Positions 1 to 8,483 of a stretch of DNA of 64,000 nucleotides are shown here, piece by piece. The notes under the pieces are model-generated. The model was given only the letters and a program-made list of their open reading frames with translations. It ran no database searches and had not been told where the DNA came from. Origin of the DNA: Microbacterium sp. RU1D (lineage in GTDB: Bacteria > Actinomycetota > Actinomycetes > Actinomycetales > Microbacteriaceae). Both the position numbers and the translations under genes were made by a program. The stretch covers positions 62,001 through 126,000 of the forward strand of contig NZ_FTPQ01000002.1 of assembly GCF_900156435.1 (NCBI RefSeq), read 5' to 3'. How positions within the stretch are numbered: the first letter of the stretch is position 1; each line of letters opens with the position of its first letter.

Positions 1-45
1 GGGGACGGTCTTCTCGACGTCATGACAAGGGGCCGGGGCGCCGCA

Positions 46-76
46 GACGCGCCCCGCCGAACGCGCGCGGGGCGTC
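46..76 (-). terminator. Possible terminator hairpin at the end of the DUF4190 gene
   Basis: GACGC and CCCGC at the left pair with GCGGGGCGTC at 67-76, with a 2-nt bulge. The hairpin overlaps the stop codon of the minus-strand gene and has no clear T-run, so the call is tentative. Positions 1-45 show nothing recognisable. Confidence 0.3.
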
Positions 77-857
77 AGACGCCGTAGCGCGAGCCGGACG
101 CGCCGGCGCCGACCGCGACGAGGATGATGAAGCCGATGATGAGCAGCGCGCCGAGTCCCAGGCTGATGTAGCCGATGAGCAGGCCAGCGAGTCCCATTCC
201 GCGGCCGCGTTCGCCGGTCGCCTTGATCTGCTTGAGCGAGATGTGGCCGGTGACGATGCCCACGATCTGCCCGATCACGGGGATGACGAAGATGCCCACG
301 AGGGATGCCACGAGCGCGACGATCGCCAGGGGGTTGGTGCGCGCCGCGGCGCCGGCATAGCCGTAGGAGGCCGTGCCGTACGCCGAACCGCCGTAGGCCG
401 GAGCGCCGTAGGCCGGTGCACCGTACGCCGCGGCTTCGGGCGCCGGCGCGCCGTAGGCCGGGGTGCCGTAGGCGGGCGCGCCGTAGGTCGAGCTCGAGCC
501 GCCGGTGGTGTCGTAGGGCGGGGTCGCCGGTTCGCCGTAGGCGGGGGCGGGGGAGGAGGGGATGCCGGAGGGCGCCCCGCCCGCGGCCGCTGCCGCAGCG
601 GGGGCGGGATCGTCGTGGGCCGCGTCGTCGTGGGCCGGGGTGGGCGCGTCCGGGCCGCCGTACGCAGGAGAGTCGTGCGTCGAAGCGGGCGCGCCGTCGG
701 GCGACGACTCCGCCGCTGCATCCGTGTCTGCCGCCGCGTCGCGGGTGGCTGCGTCGTCGCGGGGCGCGTACGGGGATCCGGACGTCTCGGAACGAGGCGC
801 GTCGGCTCCCGTCGCCTGCTCGGGCTGGTTCGGGGCGGGGGTGCGGTCGTCGCTCAC
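75..857 (-). CDS. DUF4190 domain membrane protein with long Pro/Ala/Tyr-rich N-terminus
   Basis: This 260-residue protein has a disordered first part (residues 1 to about 165). It is rich in Ala, Pro, Asp and Thr and contains a run of YGAPAYG-like repeats from about residue 115. A compact membrane part follows, with two hydrophobic helices (about 176-205 and 222-250) separated by a basic loop (GHISLKQIKATGERGRGMG), the pattern of the DUF4190 family common in actinobacteria. The function is unknown; the cytoplasmic repeat tail may mediate protein contacts. The start is GTG at 857, with an AAAGGGAA ribosome-binding site a few bases upstream. The Tyr-rich repeats are degenerate at the DNA level. 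Confidence 0.8.
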   Translation of the reverse strand: MSDDRTPAPNQPEQATGADAPRSETSGSPYAPRDDAATRDAAADTDAAAESSPDGAPASTHDSPAYGGPDAPTPAHDDAAHDDPAPAAAAAAGGAPSGIPSSPAPAYGEPATPPYDTTGGSSSTYGAPAYGTPAYGAPAPEAAAYGAPAYGAPAYGGSAYGTASYGYAGAAARTNPLAIVALVASLVGIFVIPVIGQIVGIVTGHISLKQIKATGERGRGMGLAGLLIGYISLGLGALLIIGFIILVAVGAGASGSRYGV

Positions 858-1215
858 GGTGTTCCCTTTCGTCGTCCCGTCCAGCGTTTCAGCGGCGCTC
901 GGCCCCTGTCAAACCCCCTCACGCGCCCGACGACGGCGCCCTGTTCCGGTAGGGCGCCATCGTGCCGGCCGTCCGACCGGATGTCGAGGAGCGGCCACGG
1001 CACCGCCTCACGCCCGGCGGCACGATGCCGCGTCATGCCCGACGCGGCCGAGCACGATGCCGCGTCATGCCCGACGCGGCCGGAGGGACGGCGCCGCCTT
1101 TCGCCGGACATGACCGGCGGCACGGTGCCGGCTCACTCCCGGCACGACCGTCGCACGATGCCGCCCCACGCCCGGCTCCACCGGCGGGGCGACGATCGCG
1201 CGGGGGCGTGGTCGG
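858..1215. other. GC-rich intergenic region with degenerate tandem repeats
   Basis: No convincing gene lies between the divergent DUF4190 gene and fabG. The right half (about 1000-1190) is built from degenerate units of 32-34 bp that share CACGATGCCG and GTCATGCCCG-like cores. Confidence 0.6.
1021..1082. repeat. Two near-perfect 30-bp tandem repeat copies
   Basis: Positions 1021-1050 and 1053-1082 carry the same 30-bp sequence, beginning CACGATGCCGCGTCATG, separated by AG. Weaker relatives flank them at about 1083-1185. The array sits 135-240 bp upstream of fabG. Confidence 0.85.
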
Positions 1216-1221
1216 TAGGCT
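1216..1221 (+). promoter_or_regulatory. Predicted -10 box of fabG
   Basis: TAGGCT fits the actinobacterial TANNNT -10 pattern. Transcription from about 1228 would give a leader of about 32 nt carrying the AGGAG ribosome-binding site at 1248-1252. Confidence 0.5.
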
Positions 1222-1259
1222 GAGGCGGTTCGTTCCCCGCAAAGCCCAGGAGTTCCGTC

Positions 1260-1970
1260 ATGTCTCAGGACCGCGTCGTCGTCGTCACCGGAGGGAACCG
1301 GGGCATCGGTCGTTCCATCGCCGAGCGCTTCGTGGCGGAGGGGTGGAAGGTCGCCGTCACCGCCCGCTCGGGCGAGGGGCCCGAGGGGTCGCTGACGGTC
1401 CGCGCGGACGTCACGGATGCCGCTGCCGTCGACGCCGCCTTCTCGCAGGTCGAGGCGGAGCTCGGTCCGATCGCCGTCGTCGTAGCCAACGCCGGTGTCA
1501 CCAAGGACACCCTGCTCCTGCGCATGAGCGAGGACGACTTCGACAGTGTCGTCAACACGAACCTCGGTGGGGCCTTCCGCGTGGTCAAGCGCGCGTCGAA
1601 AGGCATGCTGAAGGCGCGCTGGGGTCGCGTCATCCTGATCTCCAGCGTCGTGGGTCTGTACGGCTCGGCCGGTCAGATCAACTACGCCGCGTCGAAGAGC
1701 GCGCTCGTCGGCTTCGCGCGCTCGCTCACCCGTGAACTGGGTGGCCGCGGCATCACGGCCAACGTCGTCGCCCCCGGCTTCATCGAGACCGACATGACCG
1801 CGGAGCTGCCCGCCGATACGCAGGCGGAGTACAAGAAGAACATCCCCGCGGGCCGCTTCGCCTCGCCCGACGAGGTCGCAGGGGTCGTCACATGGCTCGC
1901 CGGCGATGACGCGGCCTACATCTCGGGCGCGGTCATCCCCGTCGATGGCGGCCTCGGCATGGGGCACTGA
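1260..1970 (+). CDS. fabG: 3-oxoacyl-ACP reductase FabG (SDR family)
   Basis: NADPH-dependent reduction of 3-oxoacyl-ACP in fatty-acid elongation is the expected role; the enzyme is cytosolic. The 236-residue protein shows the glycine-rich cofactor motif TGGNRGIG (10-17), the NAG motif at about 77-79, and a catalytic Ser129, Tyr142, Lys146 with the correct Ser-Tyr spacing of 13. It ends in the usual SDR tail (GAVIPVDGGLGMGH). The start is chosen from the AGGAG site 7 nt upstream. It resembles the mycobacterial FabG1/MabA type, but no inhA-like gene follows. Another SDR activity cannot be excluded from sequence alone. Confidence 0.9.
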   Translation: MSQDRVVVVTGGNRGIGRSIAERFVAEGWKVAVTARSGEGPEGSLTVRADVTDAAAVDAAFSQVEAELGPIAVVVANAGVTKDTLLLRMSEDDFDSVVNTNLGGAFRVVKRASKGMLKARWGRVILISSVVGLYGSAGQINYAASKSALVGFARSLTRELGGRGITANVVAPGFIETDMTAELPADTQAEYKKNIPAGRFASPDEVAGVVTWLAGDDAAYISGAVIPVDGGLGMGH

Positions 1971-2014
1971 GCGACCTCTCCCGCTTCTCCGCACGGATCT
2001 GAGGCCGCGCCTCC

Positions 2015-2692
2015 TCATCTGATCGCGGCGACCAATCGCTCGGCGAACGCGCGCGGCTGAGAGAACTGCGGCCAATGCCCTGACCCGAGGCGCACGACCT
2101 CCGCATCGCGGACGCGCGCGAACTCGTCGGCGAAAGTGCCCCACTCGCGCAGGGCGTCGCGCAGCCCCGCATCGTCGTACCGGCCCGACAGGATCGTCAG
2201 GGGTACGTCGAAGCGGCGATCGTCGCCGAGGGTCAACGGGGAGCTCGGAACGCGGCCCGGCACATCGACCATCCCCGGCGCCGTGCGGGCGCGGGTCTCG
2301 TCGTCGAGGTCGTCGACGTCGTCGGCGTCGAAGAAGTCCCAGCCGGGGAAGCGCACCACGCCGTCGTCGACCGGGAATTCGGAGATCATCGCGCCCGGCG
2401 GCGGCACGGCGCTGTCGACGAGCACGACGCGCGCGACGCGATCGGGGCGGCGGTCGGCCGCGCCCCACACCACGTTGCCGCCGCCGGAGTGTCCCACCAG
2501 CACGACGCCGGCGGGCAGGAGGTCGATCTCTCGGACGACGGCGTCGACCCAGTCGTCGACCACGAGGTCGCCGACGGCCGGGCCGGGCAGCGTCAGGGGA
2601 TGGGGGAGGTGTCCCGCCGCTTCGAGGGCGGGGACGACGTCGTCCCACGACGACGCGTCAAGCCAGAGGCCCGGTACGAGGATGACGTTCAT
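2015..2692 (-). CDS. Alpha/beta hydrolase
   Basis: A 225-residue serine hydrolase of unknown substrate. It has the early NVILVPGLWLDASSW strand and oxyanion region, the nucleophile elbow GHSGGG with Ser69, and a late GHWPQ motif supplying the probable catalytic His. The protein is soluble with no signal peptide. An in-frame TTG at 2728 would add 12 residues, but ATG at 2692 starts exactly at the conserved strand. It also lies 6 nt after a TACGCT -10 box, so I take it as a leaderless start. It converges on fabG with a 44-bp gap. Confidence 0.8.
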   Translation of the reverse strand: MNVILVPGLWLDASSWDDVVPALEAAGHLPHPLTLPGPAVGDLVVDDWVDAVVREIDLLPAGVVLVGHSGGGNVVWGAADRRPDRVARVVLVDSAVPPPGAMISEFPVDDGVVRFPGWDFFDADDVDDLDDETRARTAPGMVDVPGRVPSSPLTLGDDRRFDVPLTILSGRYDDAGLRDALREWGTFADEFARVRDAEVVRLGSGHWPQFSQPRAFAERLVAAIR

Positions 2693-2698
2693 GTCGGA

Positions 2699-2704
2699 AG
2701 CGTA
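2699..2704 (-). promoter_or_regulatory. Leaderless -10 box of the alpha/beta hydrolase
   Basis: TACGCT on the minus strand, 6 nt before ATG 2692. Confidence 0.45.
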
Positions 2705-2784
2705 GGACGCCCCTCCGACATCGGCCAAGGTCGGCGCGTCGCGCGGGCGCTGAGGCCGCCTCGGCTACCGGCCGGTGCGACCGG

Positions 2785-3426
2785 TCAGCGGGGGAGGAGC
2801 GCGACGACCTGGGCCAGGTCGACGTCGCCCACGACGAGGTCGGCGCGCTCGCGCACGGCGGGCTTGGCGTTGAAAGCGAGACCGAGACCGGCGACCTTCA
2901 TCATCTCCAGATCGTTCGCCCCGTCGCCGATCGCGAAGGTCCGCCGCAGGGGCACGCCGTGCTCGTGGGCCCAGCGGCGCAGCGTCTCCGCCTTGGCCGT
3001 GGCATCCACGATGTCGCCGTCGACCTCGCCGGTGAGGGCGCCGTCGGCCGTGGCCAGACGATTCGCGCGCCAGACGTCGACGCCGAGGGCGGGGGCGACG
3101 GTGTCGAGCACCTCGTGGAAGCCGCCCGAGACCACCCCGACGAGGCCGCCCCGCTCGTGCACGGCGGCGACGAGCTCGCGCACGCCGGGGGTCGGCTCGA
3201 TGCGCGCGATCGCGCGCGCGAAGGCGTCGGTCGACACCCCCGCGAGCGCCTGGACGCGCGAGCGGAGGCTCGTGGCGAAGTCCACCTCTCCACGCATGGC
3301 CGCCTCGGTGGCGGCGGCGACTTCGGCCCCGCGGCCCGCCTCGTCGGCGAGGAGCTCGATGACCTCGTTGCGGATGAGGGTCGAATCGGCGTCGAGGACG
3401 ACGAGGAAGCGAGCGGTCGAAGTCAC
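2785..3426 (-). CDS. serB: Phosphoserine phosphatase SerB
   Basis: This HAD-family enzyme would hydrolyse phosphoserine in the last step of serine biosynthesis. With GTG at 3426 it is 213 residues. The phosphorylated aspartate motif is DADST (Asp12, Asp14), a SGGF motif follows in mid-protein, and the C-terminal metal-binding motif is GDGANDLEM. No ACT domain is present, so it is the short catalytic-only form. The frame extends upstream to 3477, but that extension is Arg/Pro-rich. GTG 3426 sits 7 nt after TAGGGT, consistent with a leaderless transcript. It is divergent from luxS. Confidence 0.88.
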   Translation of the reverse strand: MTSTARFLVVLDADSTLIRNEVIELLADEAGRGAEVAAATEAAMRGEVDFATSLRSRVQALAGVSTDAFARAIARIEPTPGVRELVAAVHERGGLVGVVSGGFHEVLDTVAPALGVDVWRANRLATADGALTGEVDGDIVDATAKAETLRRWAHEHGVPLRRTFAIGDGANDLEMMKVAGLGLAFNAKPAVRERADLVVGDVDLAQVVALLPR

Positions 3427-3433
3427 GCGCTCG

Positions 3434-3439
3434 ACCCTA
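3434..3439 (-). promoter_or_regulatory. Leaderless -10 box of serB
   Basis: TAGGGT on the minus strand, 7 nt before GTG 3426. Confidence 0.45.
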
Positions 3440-3571
3440 GCGCGTGGGGTTCCGCCGCGCGGGCGGCGGTCCGGCATCCGGCCTGGGAGTCCTGCATCCG
3501 GCCCCTCGGCTTAGACACGTTCGGTTGATGTCGCACGGCGTCACGATCGGGCCGGCCGCGGACCGCGGCCG

Positions 3572-3577
3572 TAGGCT
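3572..3577 (+). promoter_or_regulatory. Predicted -10 box of luxS
   Basis: TAGGCT, 35 nt before the start codon; the leader carries AAGGGA at 3601-3606. Confidence 0.5.
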
Positions 3578-3612
3578 GGAAGCTTCCGCCGCCTCCTGAG
3601 AAGGGACCTCCC

Positions 3613-4086
3613 ATGGCCGACGTCGAAAGCTTCACCCTGGATCACACCGCCGTGCTGGCGCCCTACGTCCGCCTGATCGGCACGGAGTCGGGCCCTCGCG
3701 GCGACGTCATCAGCAACTTCGACCTGCGTCTCGTGCAGCCCAACGAGCAGGAGATCCCGACCGGCGGTCTCCACACCATCGAGCACCTGCTAGCGAGCCT
3801 GGTGCGCGACCGCATCGACGGCCTCATCGACATCTCGCCCTTCGGATGCCGAACGGGCTTCCACGTCATCATGTGGGGTGAGCCCGACGTCGAGGCGCTG
3901 GTGGGCGCCATCACCGACTCCCTGCGCGCGATCGCCGAAGACGTCACCTGGGACGACGTTCCCGGCACCGACGCCTTCAGCTGCGGCAACTACCGCGACC
4001 ACAGCCTGCACAGCGCGCGCGAGTGGTCGAAGGTCGTGCTCGAGAAGGGCATCTCCCGCGACGCGTTCGCGCGCGTCGGCGTCTGA
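3613..4086 (+). CDS. luxS: S-ribosylhomocysteine lyase LuxS
   Basis: LuxS cleaves S-ribosylhomocysteine to homocysteine and DPD, the precursor of autoinducer-2, in the activated methyl cycle. The 157-residue length is normal. All active-site features are visible: the metal motif HTIEH (His54, Glu57, His58), the catalytic Cys79 in FGCRTGF, and the third metal ligand Cys126 in SCGNYR. An AAGGGA ribosome-binding site lies 6 nt before ATG. It is a single-gene unit: no nucleosidase or AI-2 uptake gene is nearby, so a purely metabolic role is as likely as signalling. Confidence 0.95.
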   Translation: MADVESFTLDHTAVLAPYVRLIGTESGPRGDVISNFDLRLVQPNEQEIPTGGLHTIEHLLASLVRDRIDGLIDISPFGCRTGFHVIMWGEPDVEALVGAITDSLRAIAEDVTWDDVPGTDAFSCGNYRDHSLHSAREWSKVVLEKGISRDAFARVGV

Positions 4087-4160
4087 GGATCAGTCGCCGG
4101 GGTCATTCCCACCCCCGCGCGGAAGGCGGGCGCCGGAGACGCGCGTGAGCCCGGATGTCA

Positions 4161-4195
4161 GAAGGGGCGGTGACCGCGATGGTCACCGCCCCTTC
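4161..4195. terminator. Bidirectional terminator between luxS and glgC
   Basis: A perfect 15-bp stem (GAAGGGGCGGTGACC and its complement) closes a 5-nt loop GCGAT between the convergent luxS and glgC genes. It is the strongest hairpin in this part of the window. Confidence 0.85.
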
Positions 4196-4221
4196 GGCAT
4201 CCGGGATTCCGGACCCGTGGG

Positions 4222-5466
4222 TCAGGCGTGGACGTGCACGTCCTTGCCGACGACGGTGATGCCGGTCTCGGTCACGGTGAAGCCGCGCGCGAGGTCGCGC
4301 TCGCGGTCGACGCCGACGGTGGCACCCGGTTCCAGCACGACGTTCTTGTCGAGGATGGCGCGGTGGATGCGGGCGCCCGCGCCGACCTGCACGCTGTCGA
4401 AGAGCACCGAGTCGGTGATCGTCGACCCACCTCCGGCCAGTGCCCAAGGGCCGACGACGCTGCGTTCGAGGTGGGTCCCCGACAGCACCGACCCGAGCGA
4501 GACGATCGAGTCGATCGCGTTGCCGATGCGGCCGACCGAGTCGCGAACGAACTTCGCCGGCGGCGCGTTGAAGGTCTGCGAGTAGATCGGCCAGTCGGTG
4601 TTGTAGAGGTTGAAGATGGGCAGGGTCGAGATCAGGTCCATGTGCGCGTCGTAGAACGACTCGATCGTGCCCACGTCGCGCCAGTACGACTGGTCGCGCG
4701 GGGTGGACCCGGGCACGTCGTTGCGGTTGAAATCGTAGACGGCGGCCTCTCCGCGATCGACGAAGTACGGCACGATGTCGCCGCCCATGTCGTGCGCCGA
4801 GGTGGGCAGCTCGCCGTCGTGGGTGACGGCGTCCACCAGGGCATCGGCGTCGAAGATGTAGTTGCCCATCGACGCGAGCACTTCGTGCGGCGCGTCGGCG
4901 AGGCCGGTGGGGTTCTGCGGCTTCTCGAGGAATGCGCGGATCTTCGTGGGGTCGCTCGGGTCGGTGTCGATGACGCCGAACTGGTTCGCCAGCGAGATCG
5001 GCTGACGGATGCCGGCGACGGTGGCGCGCGCGTCGGACGCGATGTGGGCGTCGAGCATCTGGTTGAAGTCCATGCGATACACGTGGTCGGCGCCGATGAC
5101 GACGACGATGTCGGGCTTCTCGTCGCGGATGAGGTTCATCGACTGCAGGATCGCGTCGGCGGAGCCGGAGAACCAGCGCTTGCCGAGGCGCTGCTGAGCC
5201 GGGACGGATGCCACGTACGCGCCGAGCATGGGCGACATGCGCCACGTCTGCGAGATGTGGCGGTCGAGGCTGTGCGACTTGTACTGCGTGAGCACGACGA
5301 GCTGACGAAGCCCCGAATTGATGAGGTTCGAGATGGCGAAGTCGATGAGGCGGTACTGGCCGCCGAAGGGGACGGCGGGTTTGGCGCGATCCGCCGTCAG
5401 GGGCATGAGTCGCTTTCCCTCGCCGCCGGCGAGGATGATTCCGAAGACCTTCGGCGCTGCAGGCAT
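4222..5466 (-). CDS. glgC: Glucose-1-phosphate adenylyltransferase GlgC
   Basis: This enzyme makes ADP-glucose from glucose-1-phosphate and ATP, the committed step of bacterial glycogen synthesis. The 414-residue protein has the nucleotide-binding signature [14 protein letters not shown] near the N-terminus, the KPAVPFGG substrate motif, [12 protein letters not shown], and a C-terminal left-handed beta-helix region. It is divergent from the glucosyltransferase gene across a 76-bp shared promoter region, the same arrangement as in mycobacteria. ATG 5466 lies exactly 6 nt after TAGGGT, implying a leaderless mRNA. Confidence 0.95.
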   Translation of the reverse strand: MPAAPKVFGIILAGGEGKRLMPLTADRAKPAVPFGGQYRLIDFAISNLINSGLRQLVVLTQYKSHSLDRHISQTWRMSPMLGAYVASVPAQQRLGKRWFSGSADAILQSMNLIRDEKPDIVVVIGADHVYRMDFNQMLDAHIASDARATVAGIRQPISLANQFGVIDTDPSDPTKIRAFLEKPQNPTGLADAPHEVLASMGNYIFDADALVDAVTHDGELPTSAHDMGGDIVPYFVDRGEAAVYDFNRNDVPGSTPRDQSYWRDVGTIESFYDAHMDLISTLPIFNLYNTDWPIYSQTFNAPPAKFVRDSVGRIGNAIDSIVSLGSVLSGTHLERSVVGPWALAGGGSTITDSVLFDSVQVGAGARIHRAILDKNVVLEPGATVGVDRERDLARGFTVTETGITVVGKDVHVHA

Positions 5467-5472
5467 GGCACC

Positions 5473-5478
5473 ACCCTA
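5473..5478 (-). promoter_or_regulatory. Leaderless -10 box of glgC
   Basis: TAGGGT on the minus strand, 6 nt before ATG 5466. Confidence 0.5.
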
Positions 5479-5529
5479 GGGGGCGGAACAGGTTGCGGGA
5501 ACACGTCGTCGGCGAGGCTCGCGCTGTAC

Positions 5530-5535
5530 TACGGT
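5530..5535 (+). promoter_or_regulatory. Leaderless -10 box of glgA
   Basis: TACGGT, 7 nt before ATG 5543; it faces away from the glgC promoter 52 bp away. Confidence 0.4.
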
Positions 5536-5542
5536 TCGTCTC

Positions 5543-6739
5543 ATGCGCGTCGACATCGTGACCAAGGAGTACCCGCCGGAGATCTACGGCGGAGCCGGAG
5601 TCCACGCCACCGAGCTCGTCAAGGCGCTGCGCGCCGAGGGCATCGAGGTGCAGGTGCGCGCGTTCGGCGCGGAGCGCGACGAGGCCGACACCACGTCGTA
5701 CGGCGTCCCCGCCGAGCTCGCCTCGGCCAACGGTGCGATCCAGACCCTCGGCGCCGACCTCGAGATCGTCACCGACGTCGCCGGCGCCGACGTGGTGCAC
5801 TCGCACACCTGGTATGCGAACTTCGCCGGGCACCTGGCATCCCTTCTGCACGGCATCCCGCACGTCGTGACCGCCCACAGCCTCGAGCCGCTGCGGCCCT
5901 GGAAGGCCGAGCAGCTCGGCGGCGGGTACGCCGTGTCGAGCTACATCGAGAAGACCGCGTACGAGGGCGCCGCGGCCGTGGTCGCGGTCAGCTCGGGAAT
6001 GCGCGACGACATCCTGCGCAGCTACCCCTCGCTCGACCCCGACAAGGTGCGGGTCATCTACAACGGCATCGACACCGAGGCGTGGCATCCGGTCTCGGAC
6101 GACGCCTTCCTCGAGTCGGTCGGCATCGACCCGTCGCGTCCGTCGGTGGTTTTCGTCGGGCGCATCACCCGGCAGAAGGGGTTGCCGTACCTGCTGCGCG
6201 CGGCGGAGCAGCTGCCGCCGGACGTGCAGCTGATCCTGTGCGCGGGCGCGCCCGACACGCCGCAGATCATGGCCGAGGTGCAGGAGCTCGTCCGCGGGCT
6301 GCAAGCCACGCGCGACGGTGTCGTGTGGATCGAGCGCCTCCTGCCGCGCGACGAGCTGTGCGCGATCCTCACCGCGGCGACGACGTTCGTCTGCCCCTCG
6401 GTGTACGAGCCCCTCGGCATCGTCAACCTCGAGGCGATGGCGTGCGGAGCCGCCGTGGTCGGCACCGCGACCGGCGGCATCCCCGAGGTCGTCGTCGACG
6501 GCGTGACCGGGCGCCTCGTGCCGATCGAGCAGGTGCAGGACGGCACCGGCACGCCCGTCGACCCCGATCGCTACGTCGACGACCTCGCCCGGGTGCTCAC
6601 GGAGGTCGTGACGGATGCCGAGACCGCCCGCACGTACGGCGAGGCGGGGCGTCAGCGCGCCGTCGAGGCGTTCAGCTGGGGCGCGATCGCGCAGGAGACC
6701 GCGGCGCTGTACGCCGAGGTGGCCGGGGTGTCGCGGTAG
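5543..6739 (+). CDS. glgA: Actinobacterial GT4 glycogen synthase / maltose-1-phosphate synthase
   Basis: A 398-residue GT-B glycosyltransferase of family GT4. It carries an N-terminal KEYPPEIYGGAGVH motif, HSHTWYAN, YNGID and the retaining-GT4 signature around PSVYEPLGIVNLEAM. It would use ADP-glucose from the divergent glgC. The mycobacterial counterpart, also paired with glgC and called glgM, makes maltose-1-phosphate for the GlgE pathway as well as elongating alpha-1,4-glucan. Length and context fit that type rather than the longer GT5 enzyme of enterobacteria. Which acceptor dominates cannot be read from sequence. Confidence 0.9.
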   Translation: MRVDIVTKEYPPEIYGGAGVHATELVKALRAEGIEVQVRAFGAERDEADTTSYGVPAELASANGAIQTLGADLEIVTDVAGADVVHSHTWYANFAGHLASLLHGIPHVVTAHSLEPLRPWKAEQLGGGYAVSSYIEKTAYEGAAAVVAVSSGMRDDILRSYPSLDPDKVRVIYNGIDTEAWHPVSDDAFLESVGIDPSRPSVVFVGRITRQKGLPYLLRAAEQLPPDVQLILCAGAPDTPQIMAEVQELVRGLQATRDGVVWIERLLPRDELCAILTAATTFVCPSVYEPLGIVNLEAMACGAAVVGTATGGIPEVVVDGVTGRLVPIEQVQDGTGTPVDPDRYVDDLARVLTEVVTDAETARTYGEAGRQRAVEAFSWGAIAQETAALYAEVAGVSR

Positions 6740-6852
6740 CTCTCCCGGTCGGCCGCGTGGTGGCCGTGTGTGCTGCGCGCCGAGGTCGCGGGGACGCGAC
6801 GGAAGCCGTGGGGGTCGGCCGTGTGGCATCCGGGTCGTGTCGTCGCGCCCGT

Positions 6853-6858
6853 TAGGCT
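6853..6858 (+). promoter_or_regulatory. Leaderless -10 box of the ABC ATPase
   Basis: TAGGCT, exactly 6 nt before ATG 6865. Confidence 0.5.
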
Positions 6859-6864
6859 GGACGC

Positions 6865-7647
6865 ATGCCTCAGGTGCTCGAGTTCTCCGACGTCGTCGTC
6901 CGCCGGAACGCGCGCGACATCGTGTCCCACCTCGACTGGACGGTGTCGGATGACGAGCGCTGGGTGGTGCTCGGCCCGAACGGCGCCGGCAAGACCACCG
7001 TGCTGCAGCTCGCCGACACGCTGCTGCACCCCACGTCGGGTGCGGTGACGATCCTCGGCGAGCGGCTCGGGCGCACCGACGTGTTCGAGCTGCGTCCGCG
7101 GATCGGGTTCGCCTCGTCGGCGATGGCGCGTCGCGTGCCGCCGGAGGAGAGCGTGCTCGACGTCGTCCTGACCGCGGCGTTCTCGGTCGTCGGGCGCTGG
7201 CGCGAGGACTACGACGACATCGACGAGCGGCGCGCGCTGCGCGTGCTCGCGGAGTGGAAGCTCGACCACCTCGCCGACCGCACCTTCGGAACGCTCAGCG
7301 ACGGCGAGCAGAAGCGCGTGCAGATCGCGCGCGCCGTCATGACCGATCCCGAGCTGCTGCTGCTCGACGAGCCCACCGCGAGCCTCGACTTGGGAGCGCG
7401 CGAGGAGCTGCTGAGCCTGTTGTCGGGCTACGCGCAGGCGCCGACGACGCCCGCGATGGTGATGGTCACCCATCACGTCGAGGAGATCCCCGTCGGGTTC
7501 ACGCACGTGCTGCTGCTGCGGGACGGCGAGGTCGTGGCATCCGGGCCCCTCGACGAGGCCCTCACGGCCGAGAACCTGTCCGCGACCTTCGGGCTCGACA
7601 TCACCCTCACGCACGAGGCGGGCCGGTACGCCGCTCGCGCGGTGTGA
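6865..7647 (+). CDS. ABC transporter ATP-binding protein, stand-alone
   Basis: This 260-residue ATPase has Walker A (GPNGAGKTT), a signature loop [14 protein letters not shown], Walker [15 protein letters not shown] and a switch His in VTHHVEEI. No permease or binding protein lies beside it, so the substrate is unknown. The layout resembles ModF/YlmA-like single-domain ATPases found alone in actinobacteria. The predicted mRNA is leaderless. The C-terminus ends shortly after the hydrolase core. Confidence 0.88.
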   Translation: MPQVLEFSDVVVRRNARDIVSHLDWTVSDDERWVVLGPNGAGKTTVLQLADTLLHPTSGAVTILGERLGRTDVFELRPRIGFASSAMARRVPPEESVLDVVLTAAFSVVGRWREDYDDIDERRALRVLAEWKLDHLADRTFGTLSDGEQKRVQIARAVMTDPELLLLDEPTASLDLGAREELLSLLSGYAQAPTTPAMVMVTHHVEEIPVGFTHVLLLRDGEVVASGPLDEALTAENLSATFGLDITLTHEAGRYAARAV

Positions 7648-7733
7648 GCCTGGGCGGGGCATTTACCTGTCGTGTCGAGCACGAGGCGTTCGCGCTGATG
7701 CGCCGACGTCGTGTGGCTTCGGCTGTGGCTTGC

Positions 7734-7781
7734 GCTCCGGCTCCGGCTTCGGCTCCGGCTCCGGCTCCGGCTCCGGCCTGG
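7734..7781. repeat. Hexanucleotide array (GCTCCG)n against the rpmE2 promoter
   Basis: Seven consecutive GCTCCG units (one is GCTTCG), followed by GCCTGG, run from 7734 to 7781. They end immediately before the TAGACT -10 box at 7782, so the -35 position and spacer would lie inside the array. Confidence 0.9.
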
Positions 7782-7787
7782 TAGACT
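7782..7787 (+). promoter_or_regulatory. Predicted -10 box of rpmE2
   Basis: TAGACT directly follows the hexamer array. The leader to ATG 7865 is about 70 nt and carries AAAGGA about 8 nt before the start. Confidence 0.5.
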
Positions 7788-7864
7788 TTCCCGTTGGTGC
7801 CACCGGCGCCGCAGACTTTGACGTCCTGGCAGAATCCAGGGCACCACTTCTCAAAGGACCTCCC

Positions 7865-8116
7865 ATGCAGACTGACATCCACCCCACGTACAAGGCCGTC
7901 GTGTTCCGCGACCTCGGTTCGGGCGACACCTTCCTCACCCGTTCGACCGTCTCGAGCGACAAGACGATCGAGCTCGACGGTGTGGAGTACCCCGTCATCG
8001 ACGTGGAGATCTCGTCGGCCTCGCACCCCTTCTACACGGGCAAGCAGCGCATCATGGACTCGGCCGGTCGCGTCGAGAAGTTCAACCAGCGCTTCAAGAA
8101 CTTCGGCGGTCGTTGA
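7865..8116 (+). CDS. rpmE2: 50S ribosomal protein L31 type B
   Basis: This is a component of the large ribosomal subunit. The 83-residue protein begins with the type-B motif [16 protein letters not shown], lacks the CxxC zinc pairs of type A L31, and ends [13 protein letters not shown]. The start follows AAAGGA and a CCTCCC spacer nearly identical to that of luxS. The gene stands alone with its own terminator. In many actinobacteria type-B L31 is the zinc-independent paralogue; whether a zinc-type L31 exists elsewhere is unknown. Confidence 0.95.
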   Translation: MQTDIHPTYKAVVFRDLGSGDTFLTRSTVSSDKTIELDGVEYPVIDVEISSASHPFYTGKQRIMDSAGRVEKFNQRFKNFGGR

Positions 8117-8134
8117 TCCGCAGCGGTTCCGCTT

Positions 8135-8170
8135 CGAAAGCCCCTCGTCCCTCGGGACGGGGGGCTTTCG
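8135..8170 (+). terminator. rpmE2 terminator
   Basis: CGAAAGCCCCTCGTCCC pairs with GGGACGGGGGGCTTTCG with one G-T wobble, starting 19 bp after the stop codon. Confidence 0.8.
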
Positions 8171-8411
8171 CGTTGTGCGGAAGCGGTGTCGCAGGGCGTC
8201 GTGTGGTCTCGAGGGCGGATGGGGTCGTGCAGCCTCAGGCGAGCTGATCGGCCGAGGGATGGTGTTCGCTCGAGGGATGCCGTTCGGCCCCGGGTTGGGC
8301 GGTGACCGGTTTCGGATGGAACGCTCGGGGTCGGCCGAGGCTGAGGGGTGGTTCCAACCGGCGGCCGGCGGTCGGCGTCGGGAGCCAGGTCGCAGAGCGA
8401 GGCGCGGTTGG
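8171..8411. other. Intergenic stretch without recognisable feature
   Basis: Between the rpmE2 terminator and the repeat at the end of the hydrolase remnant I see no gene, RNA or clear signal. Confidence 0.5.
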
Positions 8412-8483
8412 GCGTGGCGGCTTCCTCAGGCCCGTGTCGTGCGTACGGCGTGGCGGCTTCCTCAGGCCCGTGTCGTGCGTACG
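8412..8483. repeat. Perfect 36-bp tandem duplication at the 3' end of the hydrolase
   Basis: Two identical 36-bp units (8412-8447 and 8448-8483), beginning GCGTGGCGGCTTCCTCAGG, abut exactly. The minus-strand hydrolase frame stops inside the right unit (8462-8464), so the left unit is a non-coding copy of the gene end. Confidence 0.9.

Noticed and set aside
3427-3477. N-terminal extension of SerB to 230 residues
   Set aside because: The extra residues are Arg/Pro-rich, and the TAGGGT -10 box lies within this stretch.
4103-6829. A 908-codon open frame antisense to glgC and glgA
   Set aside because: It is Arg/His/Asp-rich without any family motif and lies opposite two unmistakable genes; such frames are common in 70% GC DNA.
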